Source: Emergomyces orientalis (taxonomy: Eukaryota; Ascomycota; Eurotiomycetes; Onygenales; Ajellomycetaceae). From it: a stretch of DNA of 64,000 nt. Below the pieces are notes generated by a model. It had not been told where the DNA came from and did not search any database. It saw only the letters and a program-made list of their open reading frames with translations. The DNA lies in assembly GCA_002110485.1 (NCBI GenBank), contig MOWL01000070.1, forward strand, positions 62,001 through 126,000. The letters are read 5' to 3'. Shown piece after piece: positions 43,901 to 56,148 of this stretch (positions within the stretch are counted from its first letter, which is position 1; each line of letters opens with the position of its first letter). Both the position numbers and the translations under genes were made by a program.

Positions 43901-46732
43901 ACTGGGACTATTTGCTTCGGAGCCACGGTGTCTATGGTGCACCTGGACCAGCACACATATGCTGTGGGAGGTGAATAGGAGAGGGTCTGGAGGGAGCGAA
44001 ATTGCTATCTTTTAAGAATATATTTCAAAGTAAACCTACCCATAGATACATTCTTAATATATGCACACATATAATTAACCGCACCACAAAATGAAGATCT
44101 ATCCTGTATGTAGCTCAAGAGAGCTATGCTTGCCTTTGGACCTTATCATGGGATGCATAACTGCGTATTAATCTTCATAGGCAAACGTTATATATACCCT
44201 TGTTTATGAATAGTAATAAAAGTGCAGAGTACAATAACAACACCCGCAGCGCTGCCCTTTAAGATGACATCAAATAATTTCATTTCGGTTGAGAGCCACA
44301 ACAGGTGTGAATAGCACTTTTAGTTCCTTTGTTAGTAACAGGATAATCAAAAATTAAGGTGAAATACAAAACATCTCAATATCATTGATTGATCACTGTC
44401 TCAAAAGCCTCTCTTAGTCAGATGGCTGACCACTTGGGCACTTATCTATGAAGGAGCCACTCGCTTTCCAATATGTGAATGCTGCATCTGCCACTGCAGA
44501 GTAATGTCCAGTACATACATTGTGATCCAGGTATGTGCACATAATAAGTGTCTCACCACACCTCCTCAGCAATAATGCAAAGGGGAAACAATGAAGTCTC
44601 ATAAAGAGCTGAGGTGCAGGATGACATTCATGATTATTCCCATCCCCAAATTGTCGGGTTTTCTATTTTTAAATACATGTATAGTTAGTTACCTGCAAAT
44701 CCCGGAAGATTTTGTAAAACTTTTGAAATTTGTGTTCAATCGCTATTCCATCTCTGCGCATTATCTCCGTATCGATTCCGGGCCTCCAGCTTCAACCGAC
44801 AGGTTCCGGGCGGAGGAAACCAACCGCGAATTTTTAATTACAGCCCCTGCCCAAGGATGGGAGGTCAGGTAAACATCCAAAAAGAGGCGAGCATCGGTTG
44901 GAGTCCCTGGCAAGGGTTTGAATATCAAGTATCTCGCGTCATCTTTTCTCAAGGAGAAATAGGGTTTCGTTTCATTTATTCGGGGATATCTGCTCAGCTG
45001 TTCTTCACGGCAGCTTTTTCATTGGTTATAATACGACGCTCACGAATTCCAGCCCAAAGAAGAGACAAGAAAATGAAAAAATAGAAAAAATTAAAACCGA
45101 AAGTCAGGGGCAGACAAGAATCCTCCTTGGGCACCTTCAGTACTTTTGCAGAATACTAGGTACCATTTTTACTTAATCACCAGCGCCAGATCTGTCCTGG
45201 ATTTCCATCCGCAGGGGCTTTTTCACCCGCCTGCAGCATTTTTCCGATTTGTTCCCGAGGTTCGCTACCAGGCTGTCACATAACTTGGTACGTACCGAAG
45301 CGACCCAGCTTAGTATGGGGTATTTTGTGCAACTAATGCTAAATTGGCAGCTCGAAGGGCTCATGAGCGATGAATGAGAGACGGCGACGCCATAATTATA
45401 AATATGGAATTGAGTATGGTGCGAATTGAAACAATAATACGGAGTTTTACCCCACCACATCGGTCTCCAGGATTGATCCGCGTCGATTGTTGTACCGTAA
45501 TAACGCTTGAAAGAAATACAATCGGATGAGGAGCTGGATATAAGAGACACAGCCACGAGAGTCGACCTTTACAGGTACTAGTAGAATCAGGATCTGTTTT
45601 GCATCTTCCCCTCATTTGAGAATGATGCTCCACGTTCCCCATATCCGGCCTCAAAACCGGGCCCAAAACCGAGGCAGCCGAGAAGGAGTTGGGTTATGGG
45701 TTAGCCAGATACATTGTCAGCTTTTTCTGGAACCCACAGCCTAAAATCCGAGAAGAAATGCGACAGGTAAAAGAAACCCAACCATGGGTCTAAATTATTG
45801 GTTCCAAAAACGTCAAACCAGAGGATTTGTTTGTCCCCCAATATGTGTATCATGATTTTGGGTTATCATGATGCCGATTGTAAGTCGATCCCGTACCGTC
45901 AGTCAATCATCTGAGGGATCCTGTCGACACTACCATCTTTTCCATGTTTCAAAATCACTCCGGAGAGGTAAATCAGTTCAGGGTTGGTTGTAAATCTTAT
46001 GTTGTACTTTATTGGGAACTGTTGTCGTTATTGGTATATAACCTGGTTTAATTTCAAGGCCATGCCCGGATATGAGACTTTGTCATTGTCGCTTCTGCTT
46101 CAATAGTAATAATAATATTGGAAGACGTGGAACTATCCCTAGTCTACGGAGTAATATGAGGCAGGCTACCAGATGAAATCACGTGATCTGACATTTCTGG
46201 AGTTTTGTAGGAGGGCCGAGCGTAAAACACCCATCCGAGAAAGTGGTCACTTTTGTTAGGCAAAAAGCATCAGTGGATTGGAATCGATATGGTTATTGTA
46301 TCCCGAGAGTAATATTGGAAGTTGGTGTTATTTTGTCGTGAGAACGGACTTTATCGGGAAACCAATCGCAGCCCTGAAGTCCCGATCGGTCCGTGAACGG
46401 GGGAAAGGAAAAAATGTACTCGAGACCCGATGGACTTGGGGTGGGAGGAGAACGCGTTGTCTCTTGGAATCATCAACCAATGGAGTCTACTGCCAGCAAG
46501 CTGAGGGCATCTAAGTGTGATTACGCATGTTTGTAATTTGGTTTGGTATGAAGAAGTCCCAGGATTGGAATCAAATTGGGTGGTCGGCGATGGGGCGATG
46601 GGTTGCAGGAGTTCCGCGGTCGCGGTTGTCAGCGGGCAACGGTGGTCAGCTTTCAGGGATGCTGAGACTGCCGATCGGAAAATGATCCCCGACGGCAGGA
46701 AAATGGTACCTGAGGAAGCTATTGTTCTTTTT

Positions 46733-46762
46733 TTCTTTCTGTTCCTGTTCTTTCTGTTCCTG
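46733..46762. repeat. 15-bp tandem duplication
   Basis: TTCTTTCTGTTCCTG occurs twice back to back at 46733-46747 and 46748-46762. It is a simple pyrimidine-rich duplication with no sign of function. Confidence 0.8.
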
Positions 46763-47756
46763 TTTTTCCGCTGCCTAGCTGCTTATTGTCTTGCAAACGG
46801 GACGGGGATGCAAACGAATTGATTTGCCTGGAGGCGATGGTAACGTTAACGAAGAAAAGGCTTTGGATTTCTTAGGCCTCCCCCAGGGGGATATTTTTGA
46901 AAAATAATCCTATCGTCGAAATCAATTTTCAAAAAATAAGAGAAAAAAAACTCTGATAAAGACTGCAATGGTTTGATTGTTTACGCTTCTGCGGGGTTTG
47001 AACAAAGAAGTTGAACCTGGCAAAACGTTGTCTACTGCATTTTTTATTCTGTACTTGCAGTTAGTACTGTACATGAATAAGAAACTTCGTCAGTCTATTT
47101 GAAGCCCTCTTTTCTGTTTATTATTCTCAAGCTACCTTGGTACTGAAGATAAATATTATTTAAAACAAGCGTACGCAGGGTATATGTGGGACAAACAATG
47201 GCCGGAAACCATGAACGGAACGGCAAACGGCGATAACAACGGATGTATATTTATAACTGCTGGCGGATAAATGCATACAGTCATGCCCGTTTCTCCCAAG
47301 CGAGACGAGAAGTCGTGTCTGGGCCCGGTTGGATGTGGAAAATGTTTGCTGGAATTGATATCAACAAGTTAAAAAATTAAAATTAAAATTAAAAAACTGA
47401 CACGATGCCAGACATTTTGTTAATTTCTCAATCTGGCTTGCGGCGCTATGAGACGGAAAGGGGGGATAACGGCGCTGATTTTTGAGGCGTCACAAGAGGC
47501 ATGCGATGCGGCCTGTGGGTAGGTTTACCTCGTATGCGTTTTCCATACATTACCTGTCTCCCTTTCATGCCATTTAAAACTTCCCGCTGTTCGCATACAT
47601 CCCACCCTTTTGTCTCTCTACATTGGACGCCCGTTGGCTCCCTGGAGGTGGACAGCCCAACACGTGCCCAACAAGGGGTAACTGGGTGGTGAGAGAGAGG
47701 AATAATAGTTCAAAGAAGAAACGACAGGGAAAGAAAAGGGAAAGAAGAGGAAAAGC

Positions 47757-47783
47757 AAAAAAAAAAAAAAAAAAAAAAAAAAA
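47757..47783. repeat. Poly(A) run of about 27
   Basis: An uninterrupted A run of about 27 lies inside a purine-rich segment (47691-47810). It could be a simple microsatellite or the tail of an old retrotransposed copy, but no element body is recognised next to it. Confidence 0.8.
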
Positions 47784-47968
47784 GGGTAAAAAGGGAAAAA
47801 AGCTTCTCCTATCCGATTGTTCATCACACGCAGTCCCGTGGCCTCCGAGTGGACAAGATCTCAGGGGGTGTGGGAAAAGCAAACCGAAAAAGAAAAAAGA
47901 AAAAAAGAAAAAGCCGAAACAAAAAAGCTAAATATTGAGAATACAAACAAATGGGCCCTTCCTCTGCT

Positions 47969-47994
47969 GTGCCGTGCCGTGCCGTGCCGTGCCG
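47969..47994. repeat. (GTGCC)5 microsatellite
   Basis: Five tandem copies of GTGCC, a GC-rich pentamer standing out in an AT-rich stretch. It is probably variable in length between isolates. Confidence 0.85.
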
Positions 47995-48460
47995 ACTCTC
48001 AAAGGGCTGTCAAGTTATCAACCAGAGTTTGAGCTCCCTATTTGACGAAACTGTGTAGGCTCAGCGAACTATATGTATTGTTTGGCCAAAAGAAGACAAG
48101 AAAACAAATACAAATAAAGCCCGCGGGGCCAAAAAAAGAAGCAAAAGAAAGACACCGAACACCGAACACTAAAACTACAAGGAAAAACAAGAAAGAAGAA
48201 AGAAAAAGAGAGGAAAAAGTAGGAAGGAAGCGGCCGCTATGCAATGATCGGAGGGTACAGGAAATTAGATGGCGCAGCCATGTTCGTATGTTGGTAGATA
48301 CTGACGGATGATTCAACCTATTTACAGGGAGGAAAAAGCGAAGAGGCCGTTGTGTGGCGGACAGAAATATTCAGAGCGCCGAATGAAGTGCGTGGTCAGT
48401 TATCCGCCCGATGAATTCTTATCATGTACTGTGCATGCTCCATATATGAGGATGCTTCGG

Positions 48461-48517
48461 TTTTTATTTTATTTTATTTTATTTTATTTTATTTTATTTA
48501 TTTATTTATATTTATTT
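48461..48517. repeat. (TTTTA)n grading into (TTTA)n
   Basis: About seven TTTTA units run into several TTTA units. It is a typical AT microsatellite. Confidence 0.85.
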
Positions 48518-49649
48518 GCTAGTATTATTATAACTTATGCAGAAAGGACAATACATAGTAGATGTCAGTGACTAAGATTAGATATATCTTCTTCGTTCCT
48601 TAGCCTTAACACAGCCATGGCGTGTATCCGAAAAAAGAAGGTGGGACATATGGTAGTCTGTTCGAACTGTGCATTCCCGAAGACTCTAATAATAAACGAG
48701 CTGGAGATCAATCTCCAGGGATATGATTTTATGATTTTTTTTTGATTTTGATTTTTTTTTTAGCCCCAAGTTTTAATTCTTATTTGAGCGGCGATCCGGG
48801 GTTGTCAGACAGTAGCATTTGATGCCTGCGACTGCGTCAAGAGGTAAAATAATAGGCAAATACGAGTAGAGCAGCTGAAAGGGAGATAGATGGCTGTCGG
48901 ATATAAGGGGTGTGTGTCGACGCTTAGGCCTGCCCGTGAGAACCAGGGAACGATGAGAAAAGCGCGGCAGTTGTATATTTATCCTGGAAAAATTATTTCA
49001 AAAATTTTCTTTCCCAGCACCTAGTGATAAAGGAGTTGGGAGAGGAATTGGAAACCATTCTCTCAGACTCGGGCTGGACGTGCAAACAGTATTAAAAATA
49101 TGAAAAAATACAAATGCTGGAGGTTGGCGGTTGATGAGTTGTTGATGCGATCTTCGGCTTACGGGGCAGCGGTTCCGCCCAAACTGTTCGATCCATTCTT
49201 TGCCGGCCCGCGATCAACTGCAAATCTTTACGGTTTATGCGGTATTCTGCGGTGGGTGTATTTGCAAAATAGAGGCCGAATTTCCGCGATTTTTGAATTT
49301 CTTTTTGTAGTTAATTCTTGCGCCGATTATATTTTTTGCAAAAGTCGGTGCTATTCGCAGGGGCAGGGATCAACCCGAAAGCTCCAGGAAATGCCCGAAA
49401 GAAAGCCATTAACCAACGAATGTAGCTTAGGCAGGAGTGTGTTGAAATTTTTGTCGATGTTGGAACATTTTTGCAAAAGAAAAAAGAAAAATAATCAAAA
49501 TTTATGCCAAATAAAAATTTAAAAAATAAAAAATAAAAAATAAAAAAGTAGATTGGGGAATGTCTGAGTTTGTGAGGGCATGAGAGTACCCAAGGAGGAG
49601 GAGGCTTTCTTCTTCCCTTGAAGCCACCAAAGCTGTGTCTGTGTATGTA

Positions 49650-49701
49650 GAGAGAGAGAAAAAGAGAGAAATAGAGAGAAATAGAGAGAGAGAGAGAGAC
49701 T
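49650..49701. repeat. GA-rich microsatellite
   Basis: An AGAGAG tract interrupted by AAATAGAGAG units, followed at once by a strand switch to pyrimidine-rich DNA. It lies at the 5' edge of the pyrimidine-rich tract upstream of the Zn2Cys6 gene and may mark its promoter (GAGA-like tract), which is inference. Confidence 0.7.
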
Positions 49702-51439
49702 GTCCGCGTTGTCGCAGCTTTTCTTCTTTTGCCTCGACATATTTTTTCTATCTTGTCTGCCTTCTCCTCCTGTCCATTTCTCCCTTCTCCCTCTCAGTTT
49801 CTTGTATGCGTTTTCACTTTTCCTCCTCTCTATTTATTACTCACTCCTTACAGCACTCCCATCCACCACCAACTAGAACCCGGTTCCATTCTCCCCTGTG
49901 TAGCCTCATACTTACCGGTATCTGGGGAATCTGTTGGTGTTTTCTCCTTGCTCGTCTACCTTCTGTGCTCGCCCCACTCCGCCTCCCTACTTCCCGATCC
50001 CAGGTTGGATGTGACACGACTCTCATCAGATGCTCACCCGAAGGGAAGCTTGATCCTCTTTTTTATTTATTTATCTCCATCCCCTGACGAAGAAAAAACG
50101 CCCAAAGGGAACGAACGATCTTCCAACAAAACATACGTAGCCACCACCACCACTACTGCTTCCAGGCCAACCAGCCTACACTCTACTAACCAAGCCAGCA
50201 TCCCGTAAACTTCATCCTCGGCCGACTAGTCTGGTCGTTATCTTTCGCCGTCACTGACGGAGTCCTATTATTGCGCCTCTGTTTGCATCTGACATCCATT
50301 GCCCATTTGGCATTCTCCCTCCGTTGTCCCGACCTTTTGCCTCCTCTTTGACAGCTTTTCCTGCTGATCTCAGCTTCTCATTTACCTTGTTGGCCGCTGC
50401 CTGTTCTCCCCAGACTACGATTTTCCGCCTGCCTGCTTCCAAGCCAGACTGCGCATTAATATATATATAGTTAATTTTTTGAGTTGCAATCGCTTTCCTC
50501 TCTGGTCTGGCCCGACCCCCTTGGTACTTGACTACGACTTTGCCGCAACCACGTCTACGAACCATGTGCGCTTCCGGCAATTTCGACTAGGTTGACCAGC
50601 TCTCTTCCCTTGGCTCGTGTCCCTTCTTTTTTATTATATTTTTTTTATTTGTTTCTCCCTCTTCTTCCCTCTTCTTTCATACCTTTACCCTTCTTGTTTC
50701 CTCCCCTTCCTGTCAACCCCAGTGGAGTCAAGACTTGGCAACCAGCGCGGAAAAAAGGCACCCTTTCGCAACTCTCACCACTCTCAACGGCTACCATCCC
50801 AGAACTTGTCACATCTGGAAAACCTCTTACCTTGCGACACGAAACAGTTGCAGGAAGCAAAAAGAAGAACCCGCCAACCTGTGTGAACTCTGCCCATGTT
50901 GGTATCCAGTCGCGACTTGTGGTCAACCAGCTTGTGCGTAACATCGCATCGCTGACCCCGAAACCGGCCGTTCTACTGCAGTACCTTAAATTGCGGCTTT
51001 TAACCCAACGACTGTTTTATTCGAAATTCTTTTTTCTACTCCATTTTAATTATTTCCCGCATTTCCCTCATTTCCCCGGAGTGCTCTGTTTTTTGATAAT
51101 AATAATATTCTTTATTTTTCTTTTGTTCTGTAATTTCCTTACTTTTGCCTCGCAGCGGTCTTGGTCGGTTTCTTTGTTGCATTCAACCCACGGACTGCAT
51201 TTTCTCGCCTTGCTGTTCCGGAGGCGTAACAACGATACCAGCCAACCCATCATTTTCCGGGCACGAACATCAATTACACAAAACTTCTCGGAAAAGAAGA
51301 CACTTTTCCGACATTTCGCCATCACAAGGATCCCCTTGGAGTTAACCCTTGGCAAATCCTCAGGGACCGTTTTCTCCGGAAAGTCTCACAGAACACAACC
51401 ACCACCGTGGAGAAGAGAAAAGAGCAACCCGCATTGAAA
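49702..51439 (+). promoter_or_regulatory. Pyrimidine-rich upstream tract/leader of the Zn2Cys6 gene with upstream ORFs
   Basis: About 1.7 kb before the ATG at 51440 is strongly C/T-rich on the plus strand, as fungal promoters and leaders of regulatory genes often are. It contains several upstream ATGs: an ORF at 49806-50087 (93 codons), one at 50564-50590 (8 codons, MCASGNFD) and one at 50896-50955 (19 codons). If the transcript begins upstream of them, they would restrain translation of the regulator. The transcription start and any leader intron are not known. A 281-codon frame ending two bases before the ATG contains no Met codon and is not a gene. Confidence 0.45.
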
Positions 51440-54400
51440 ATGCGCTCTAGCATCGCTTGCTCTCGTTGCAGGCGAAGCAAGATCAAATGTGTCAATGCGG
51501 GTATCGATACTACCTGTCGGGCGTGTGAATCCTCAGGAAGGGAGTGTGCCTATCCGACTCCCGCTCCTGGAGGAGGCGGTGGCATGAAGCGCGACATTGT
51601 GGCCACGGGGGATGGAGATGATCGGAATGGCGAGTGGGACAGCCCCAAACGTCAGCGTTCAAGGAAGTCCACGAATGCTGTATCTTCGGGAGCTAAAGAT
51701 GTCATCAAACCCAATAGCCATATCCTTGACTCGCCCATCTTGACCGTGAAAGTCTGGGAGAGCCTGTTTGAGCTCTTTCAGCTACACTTCTCCACTATCT
51801 TACCCTTTTTACACCCCACCACGTTTCTCGCCCAGATCCGTCAGCTTTCTGCGAGTTCAGCACAACAGGATGGTCAGCCATCCGGTGACCACTCGCAGAG
51901 CCCAGTTCCAGCTTCAGAGGCTTCTCCATTGATATTACTGGGAGTACTAGCCTTGACTGCTCGATTCCACCCACAACTGACTCACCATCACTCGCCCCCA
52001 TCACCCATTGCGCCATGCAACCCTCTTGTAGCCTCTGATTTTTATGCGAACGCGCTACGGTCCAGACTCTCGGGCACCGATGGAGTGGATCTTACTTCCA
52101 CCGACATCAGTCGGGTTCAGGCCCTCCTAATGCTAAGTTTGCACGAATGGGGAATGTGTAGGGGTAAAAATGCTTGGGTTTACCTTGGGATGGCAATCAG
52201 GCTGGCTCAGGCGATGGGCTTGTCATTTGAGCTGGAGAGCGATCAGTCACCACATAGGACAACACCAGGAATGCTCAATGCGGAAGGGGAGCAACGCGAC
52301 CAGAGGGGTCAGAATTCAGACGACGTGATCGAGCAAGAAACTAGACGGCGAACCTTTTGGAGCTGTTTTATGCTGGATAGATACCTCAGCAGTGGCAAGT
52401 ATCGTCCCCGCATGATTAGGGTTGAGGATGTAGAGATCCAGCTTCCTAGCGACAATGCATTTGCGTTTGGAGAGAGAGTCAAAACCTCACGTTTACCTGA
52501 CGGTACAAAACCCCGTTCACAAAGTTACGAGCCTCGTGGCATACAGATTCCGAGCTTACGGCATAGTATGGGCTACGGAGAAGACTCAAAATTGCGACCG
52601 AACGCACCATCAGATCTGAAACAATGGTCGTCTACCAGTCACCGAAACGAAAACACAGAAAACGGTATTGATCGATGGGAGGTGGGTGCGGAGGAATGTG
52701 TTTTGAGTAGACTGATTCGGATGGTCAGAATATGGGGTACCATTGCAAAATGGTCTTGTTCTGGCAACAGAAGGTTGGTTAATACAAAATACCCTTTTTT
52801 ATGACATTTAACCCGACGGAACCTTGTCTAATTAATTTTTCTATTTTTCCTTTTGTCGATACAGGCTTGATCCATACTCTCCATGGCATCCCGATTCTCG
52901 CTTCAGTTCCCTTCGACAACTTCTGGTGGAGTTCCAAGAAGGCCTCTCCCGCAATCTGCAGTACACGCAGCGCAACACCGACACTCATATTATGTACAAG
53001 AACAGTTTGGCACCCTACTCGCTTATCCACATTATCTACTTCTTATCCGTGATCGTACTGCACAGAGCATACCTGCCGTTCCTGCCGTTGCGGTGTCCTG
53101 ATCCGCAGGGACCTCTCGACGAACCATACTTTCCACCCGATAAATACCTTGTACCTGAAGGGTTCTGGCGGGAAAGTGCGCGGGAACTGTTCAAGGCGGC
53201 GCGCCAAATGATAGAACTCGTCAAAACGTGTCAAGATCGTGGCGTATTGATGGAGACTCCTATGGTCGGCTTTGCTATCTATAATGCTGCTTTCATTGGC
53301 ATTTACGCTGCTCACTTTAATCAGATGGATCAAGAAGGTTACATATGTTCGAAAGCGGGCTCGACAGATGTTGTTCCCGGTTTAGGATGTCAGGGACAAG
53401 TTGATGTACGAAGAGCCATTGAAATTCTAGGTGAGATGAGGCCTCGACTAAAAATGGCTGCCGGTTGGTTCCGGACTATTCACCGTGTACATGGCTATTT
53501 TTCGAAGGCCAGACAGGATTTCAAGCGAAGTTCTCGACAGCTGGAGATGCTTACTACTGGACCTGGCCCCGAAAATGACCCCCGGACTACTAACGGACGG
53601 GCTTACGGCGTACGAGAATTAGGACATGCAAGCTCGTTCGACGAGTTAAAGCTCTTGGACAAGCTCTTTATGGACTTTGGTAACGCTGAAGATCAGGTGG
53701 CGGAAATCATGGGGCCGGATGAAGATGGCACGTCAGTTTCGGCGAATTTGGTGGAACGAGGCCCAGCCAGTGATGTTGGCAGTAATGCCGTGAAAAGCGA
53801 ATCAGGGGATGGGTTGGACTCTCATGCTGATGGAGTTGTTGGTACCCGCAGAGAATCATGGGTGCCTGTCAATAGTATTAACAGTCCAGTTCACGGACCA
53901 CCACCGTCCTCCGGATCAGAGCAAGATGGATCCATATCTCGTCCCAGACCCTTAGAGAATGACCGCTGGACCAATCTGCCTCCTCCACCACCACCACCAT
54001 CCTACCCCCTCCCATCGTTGCAGCCGCCTCATACCCTACCTTCGTCAACCGTATCACACAACCTTCCACCATCTCTAACCTCTCCTGGATCCTATGCCTC
54101 CTCTACCCCAAGCACGACGGCACCATCTACCAACTCCCAACAGCTCCCCGCGTCCTCCAACCGCCTCCAGCCCCTGCAACCATGGATCACATCACGACAA
54201 CCGCCTCCCCCCCCTTACTCGCAATCTCTCCCTTCCATCAACGCCGCTGCACAACACGGTTTCTCCATGCCACCACTACCAGGCGCACCACCGTTCCGCC
54301 TCACCCCACCTCGACTCGATGCTCCACCGCGGCCGTTTTCTGCCTGTAGCGGAAACACTGGTAGTAGTCCCGGTTGGATGAGCTGTCTTGGAGGCGACGA

Positions 54401-54515
54401 CGTTCTCATCTTCATTGAGGGAGGAAGTCAAGACCAATGGCCTTCATCGATAACGAGTTCACAAGGCCTTACGAATGGGTGGTTGAGTACTGTCTGGTCT
54501 GAACAGGGGCAGTAA
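51440..54515 (+). CDS. Zn2Cys6 binuclear-cluster transcription factor, 2 exons
   Basis: Exons are 51440-52773 and 52865-54515; they join as GNRR|LDPYSPWHP to give 994 aa. The intron opens GTTGGT and ends TTTGTCGATACAG. The Gal4-type zinc cluster is at residues 7-36 with spacing C-x2-C-x6-C-x8-C-x2-C-x6-C (ACSRCRRSKIKC, then CRACESSGREC). A basic stretch SPKRQRSRKS follows. The middle homology (fungal_trans) region includes FQLHFSTILPFLHPTTFLAQ, then LLMLSLHEWGMCRGKNAWVY and RRRTFWSCFMLDRYLSSGKY, which are typical of the family. The second exon continues the helical domain (LPLRCPDPQGPLDEPYFPPD, MVGFAIYNAAFIGIYAAHFN). The last 200 residues are Pro/Ser-rich with a seven-proline run and may be an activation domain. 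The ATG at 51440 begins the zinc-cluster frame; upstream in-frame codons lack ATG. The regulated pathway cannot be told from sequence. It sits alone between gene-poor stretches. Confidence 0.93.
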
Positions 54516-54900
54516 ATAGCTCTTCACCCCCTTTCTTTTCTTTTCTTTCTCGTGCTTTATTTATTTATTTATTAACTTGTTCTGTTCTATTCAAATGTTT
54601 TTTATATGCTCGGACTTCGGCGTCTTTCCTTTTTGTGCTTTTTCGGATGGGCGAGCGGTTTATTTGTTTATTTATTTATTTATTTGCTTGGGTGCACGCT
54701 TCTTAAAGTGCAACAAGCCCAGTTCATATCTCAAGGGAATGAGGAAAGGGAATCGGTATGCGTGTCGATACTGTGTTTTAAAGGATTTTACTCGTGTTCT
54801 CTTCGTGCACTCTTGTTTTACTAACATCTTATATTTTTACTTTGTTACTTGACAAGTTTTAAGGTATTGCTTGCCTTTCTTCTGTTGTTCTGTCATTTCT

Positions 54901-54934
54901 CTATTCTATCCTATTCTATCCTATTCTATCCTAT
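54901..54934. repeat. 10-bp tandem repeat, 3.4 copies
   Basis: CTATTCTATC is repeated three times exactly with a partial fourth copy (CTAT). It is a small minisatellite of no evident function. Confidence 0.85.
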
Positions 54935-55386
54935 ACCTCTTTACGCAGGAGAATGATTCTTTTGCCTTTGTTTTCATGTAGCTTTACTCAAACTGTATTA
55001 TGCTTTTCAGCTTTTGTTTATGTTTAACTTATATATGTTCTTCTAGTTCTGATTTTCTTCAAAGTGTTACTTTTAATTTTTGCGCTTTGTCCAAAGATCG
55101 AAAAATGATGAGATCACACAGAAGGGGAGGAGATACGAAACTGAACGCATGAACTTTATTACAACTTGTCAAATTATTGATAACTATATCCACGTTTACC
55201 ACCGTATGTCATCCCAAATTTGATGGGTAAGAAAAGGATTGAAAATTTGCCGCCAAAATCCGTGTATAATTTTTTTTCTTCTCCTTCTCTTAAATTTATT
55301 ACTTTTTCCACTTCATCCTGGGAAAATATAACAGCCTGTTCATGAGCTGGTCACCCCACTCGGTTCGGCTCGGTTCGGCTTTGGCT

Positions 55387-55653
55387 TCGGGAATCGGGAT
55401 GTGGGTGGTCTTGTTCAGAAGCTTGCCCATGGTGTACCGTATCATGCATGTATGTAACCTGGGTGTATCTTCATGTGGTGTGCCACTACCACCGTCACAG
55501 TTAATTAGGAAGTTAGTAAATAATTTAATTTTAACTCTGTTTTTGTCCACTAACGTCTTACTAACCCCCACGTTTCTCGCCTAAGTATCATTCGTCGGCA
55601 TTGTGTAGAACTTTGTCTCCCGGTTTTTTTACATGCCTCGGGAATCGGGATGT
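55387..55653. repeat. 16-bp direct repeat 251 bp apart
   Basis: TCGGGAATCGGGATGT occurs at 55387-55402 and 55638-55653. The unit itself contains a near-tandem TCGGGA. Nothing recognisable lies between the copies. Confidence 0.6.
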
Positions 55654-56148
55654 AGCGGATAACCACCGGTACTACATTACCTAGGTTTAAAATAAATGTA
55701 ATCTAAAACGCTGTGTTTATCTATCTATTGCTGTGGCTGTTTTCAGATGCCGAAATGTCGCGCGGAAATAGTATGAAATCGCGAAATTTTGCGCACGCAG
55801 TAGTTACTAGTTTATGGGGTACGTTGCAGAGGGTAGAGTGGGGTCTCTTTTATAGAAGTTGGGGGTTTAGCAGGAAGTATGTGGCTGGGTTGCTGGTAGG
55901 AAAGTTTTAACATGGCTACTTTTCATCAACGAACTGCGAGGTTCGTGGCTCACCTTTGAACAGGTTTTTTTGCTGTAAGGGCTATGTTTGCTGGGGAAAA
56001 AGTGAAACTATTTGAACATGAAAATAAATAGGTATTTTTCTTGGAGAAGACTCCGAAATTTCCACCTTTCCAATCTGTCTTTGTCACACTTGGATGCAAT
56101 GTTTTATCATCTTATGAACCTACTCCTATGATTGAAGAATGAACAGAG

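Larger units (their letters stand above)
37925..49600. other. Gene-poor, AT-rich stretch of about 11.7 kb
   Basis: No gene here can be supported. Short frames that start with a real ATG, such as 40837-41247 (+), 41928-42266 (+) and 42374-42682 (+), have no recognisable domain and no linking exons. No reverse transcriptase, integrase or transposase motif is seen in any frame. Scattered features are simple repeats (listed separately), an ATCACGTGAT palindrome at 46178-46187, a 15-A run near 42866-42880, and T-rich tracts near 40601-40650. This may be decayed repeat DNA or an ordinary long intergenic region. Confidence 0.5.
54516..56148. other. Gene-poor stretch after the Zn2Cys6 gene
   Basis: This begins with the T-rich 3' untranslated region of the regulator. 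It contains TTTA microsatellites near 54558-54580 and 54659-54690, a 10-bp tandem repeat at 54901-54934 and a 16-bp direct repeat at 55387/55638. No gene is recognised. Confidence 0.5.

Noticed and set aside
47574..47882. Phe-rich minus-strand frame around 47.7 kb
   Set aside because: It arises from the poly(A)/purine tract read on the opposite strand.
49729..50208. 159-codon frame with hydrophobic Ser/Pro character
   Set aside because: It opens with TTG and lacks internal Met; it is the pyrimidine-rich tract in another frame.
50592..51437. 281-codon plus-strand frame ending two bases before the Zn2Cys6 ATG
   Set aside because: It contains no Met codon after a TTG-type opening and its composition is just pyrimidine-rich DNA read as Phe/Leu/Ser/Pro. 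It is leader or promoter sequence.
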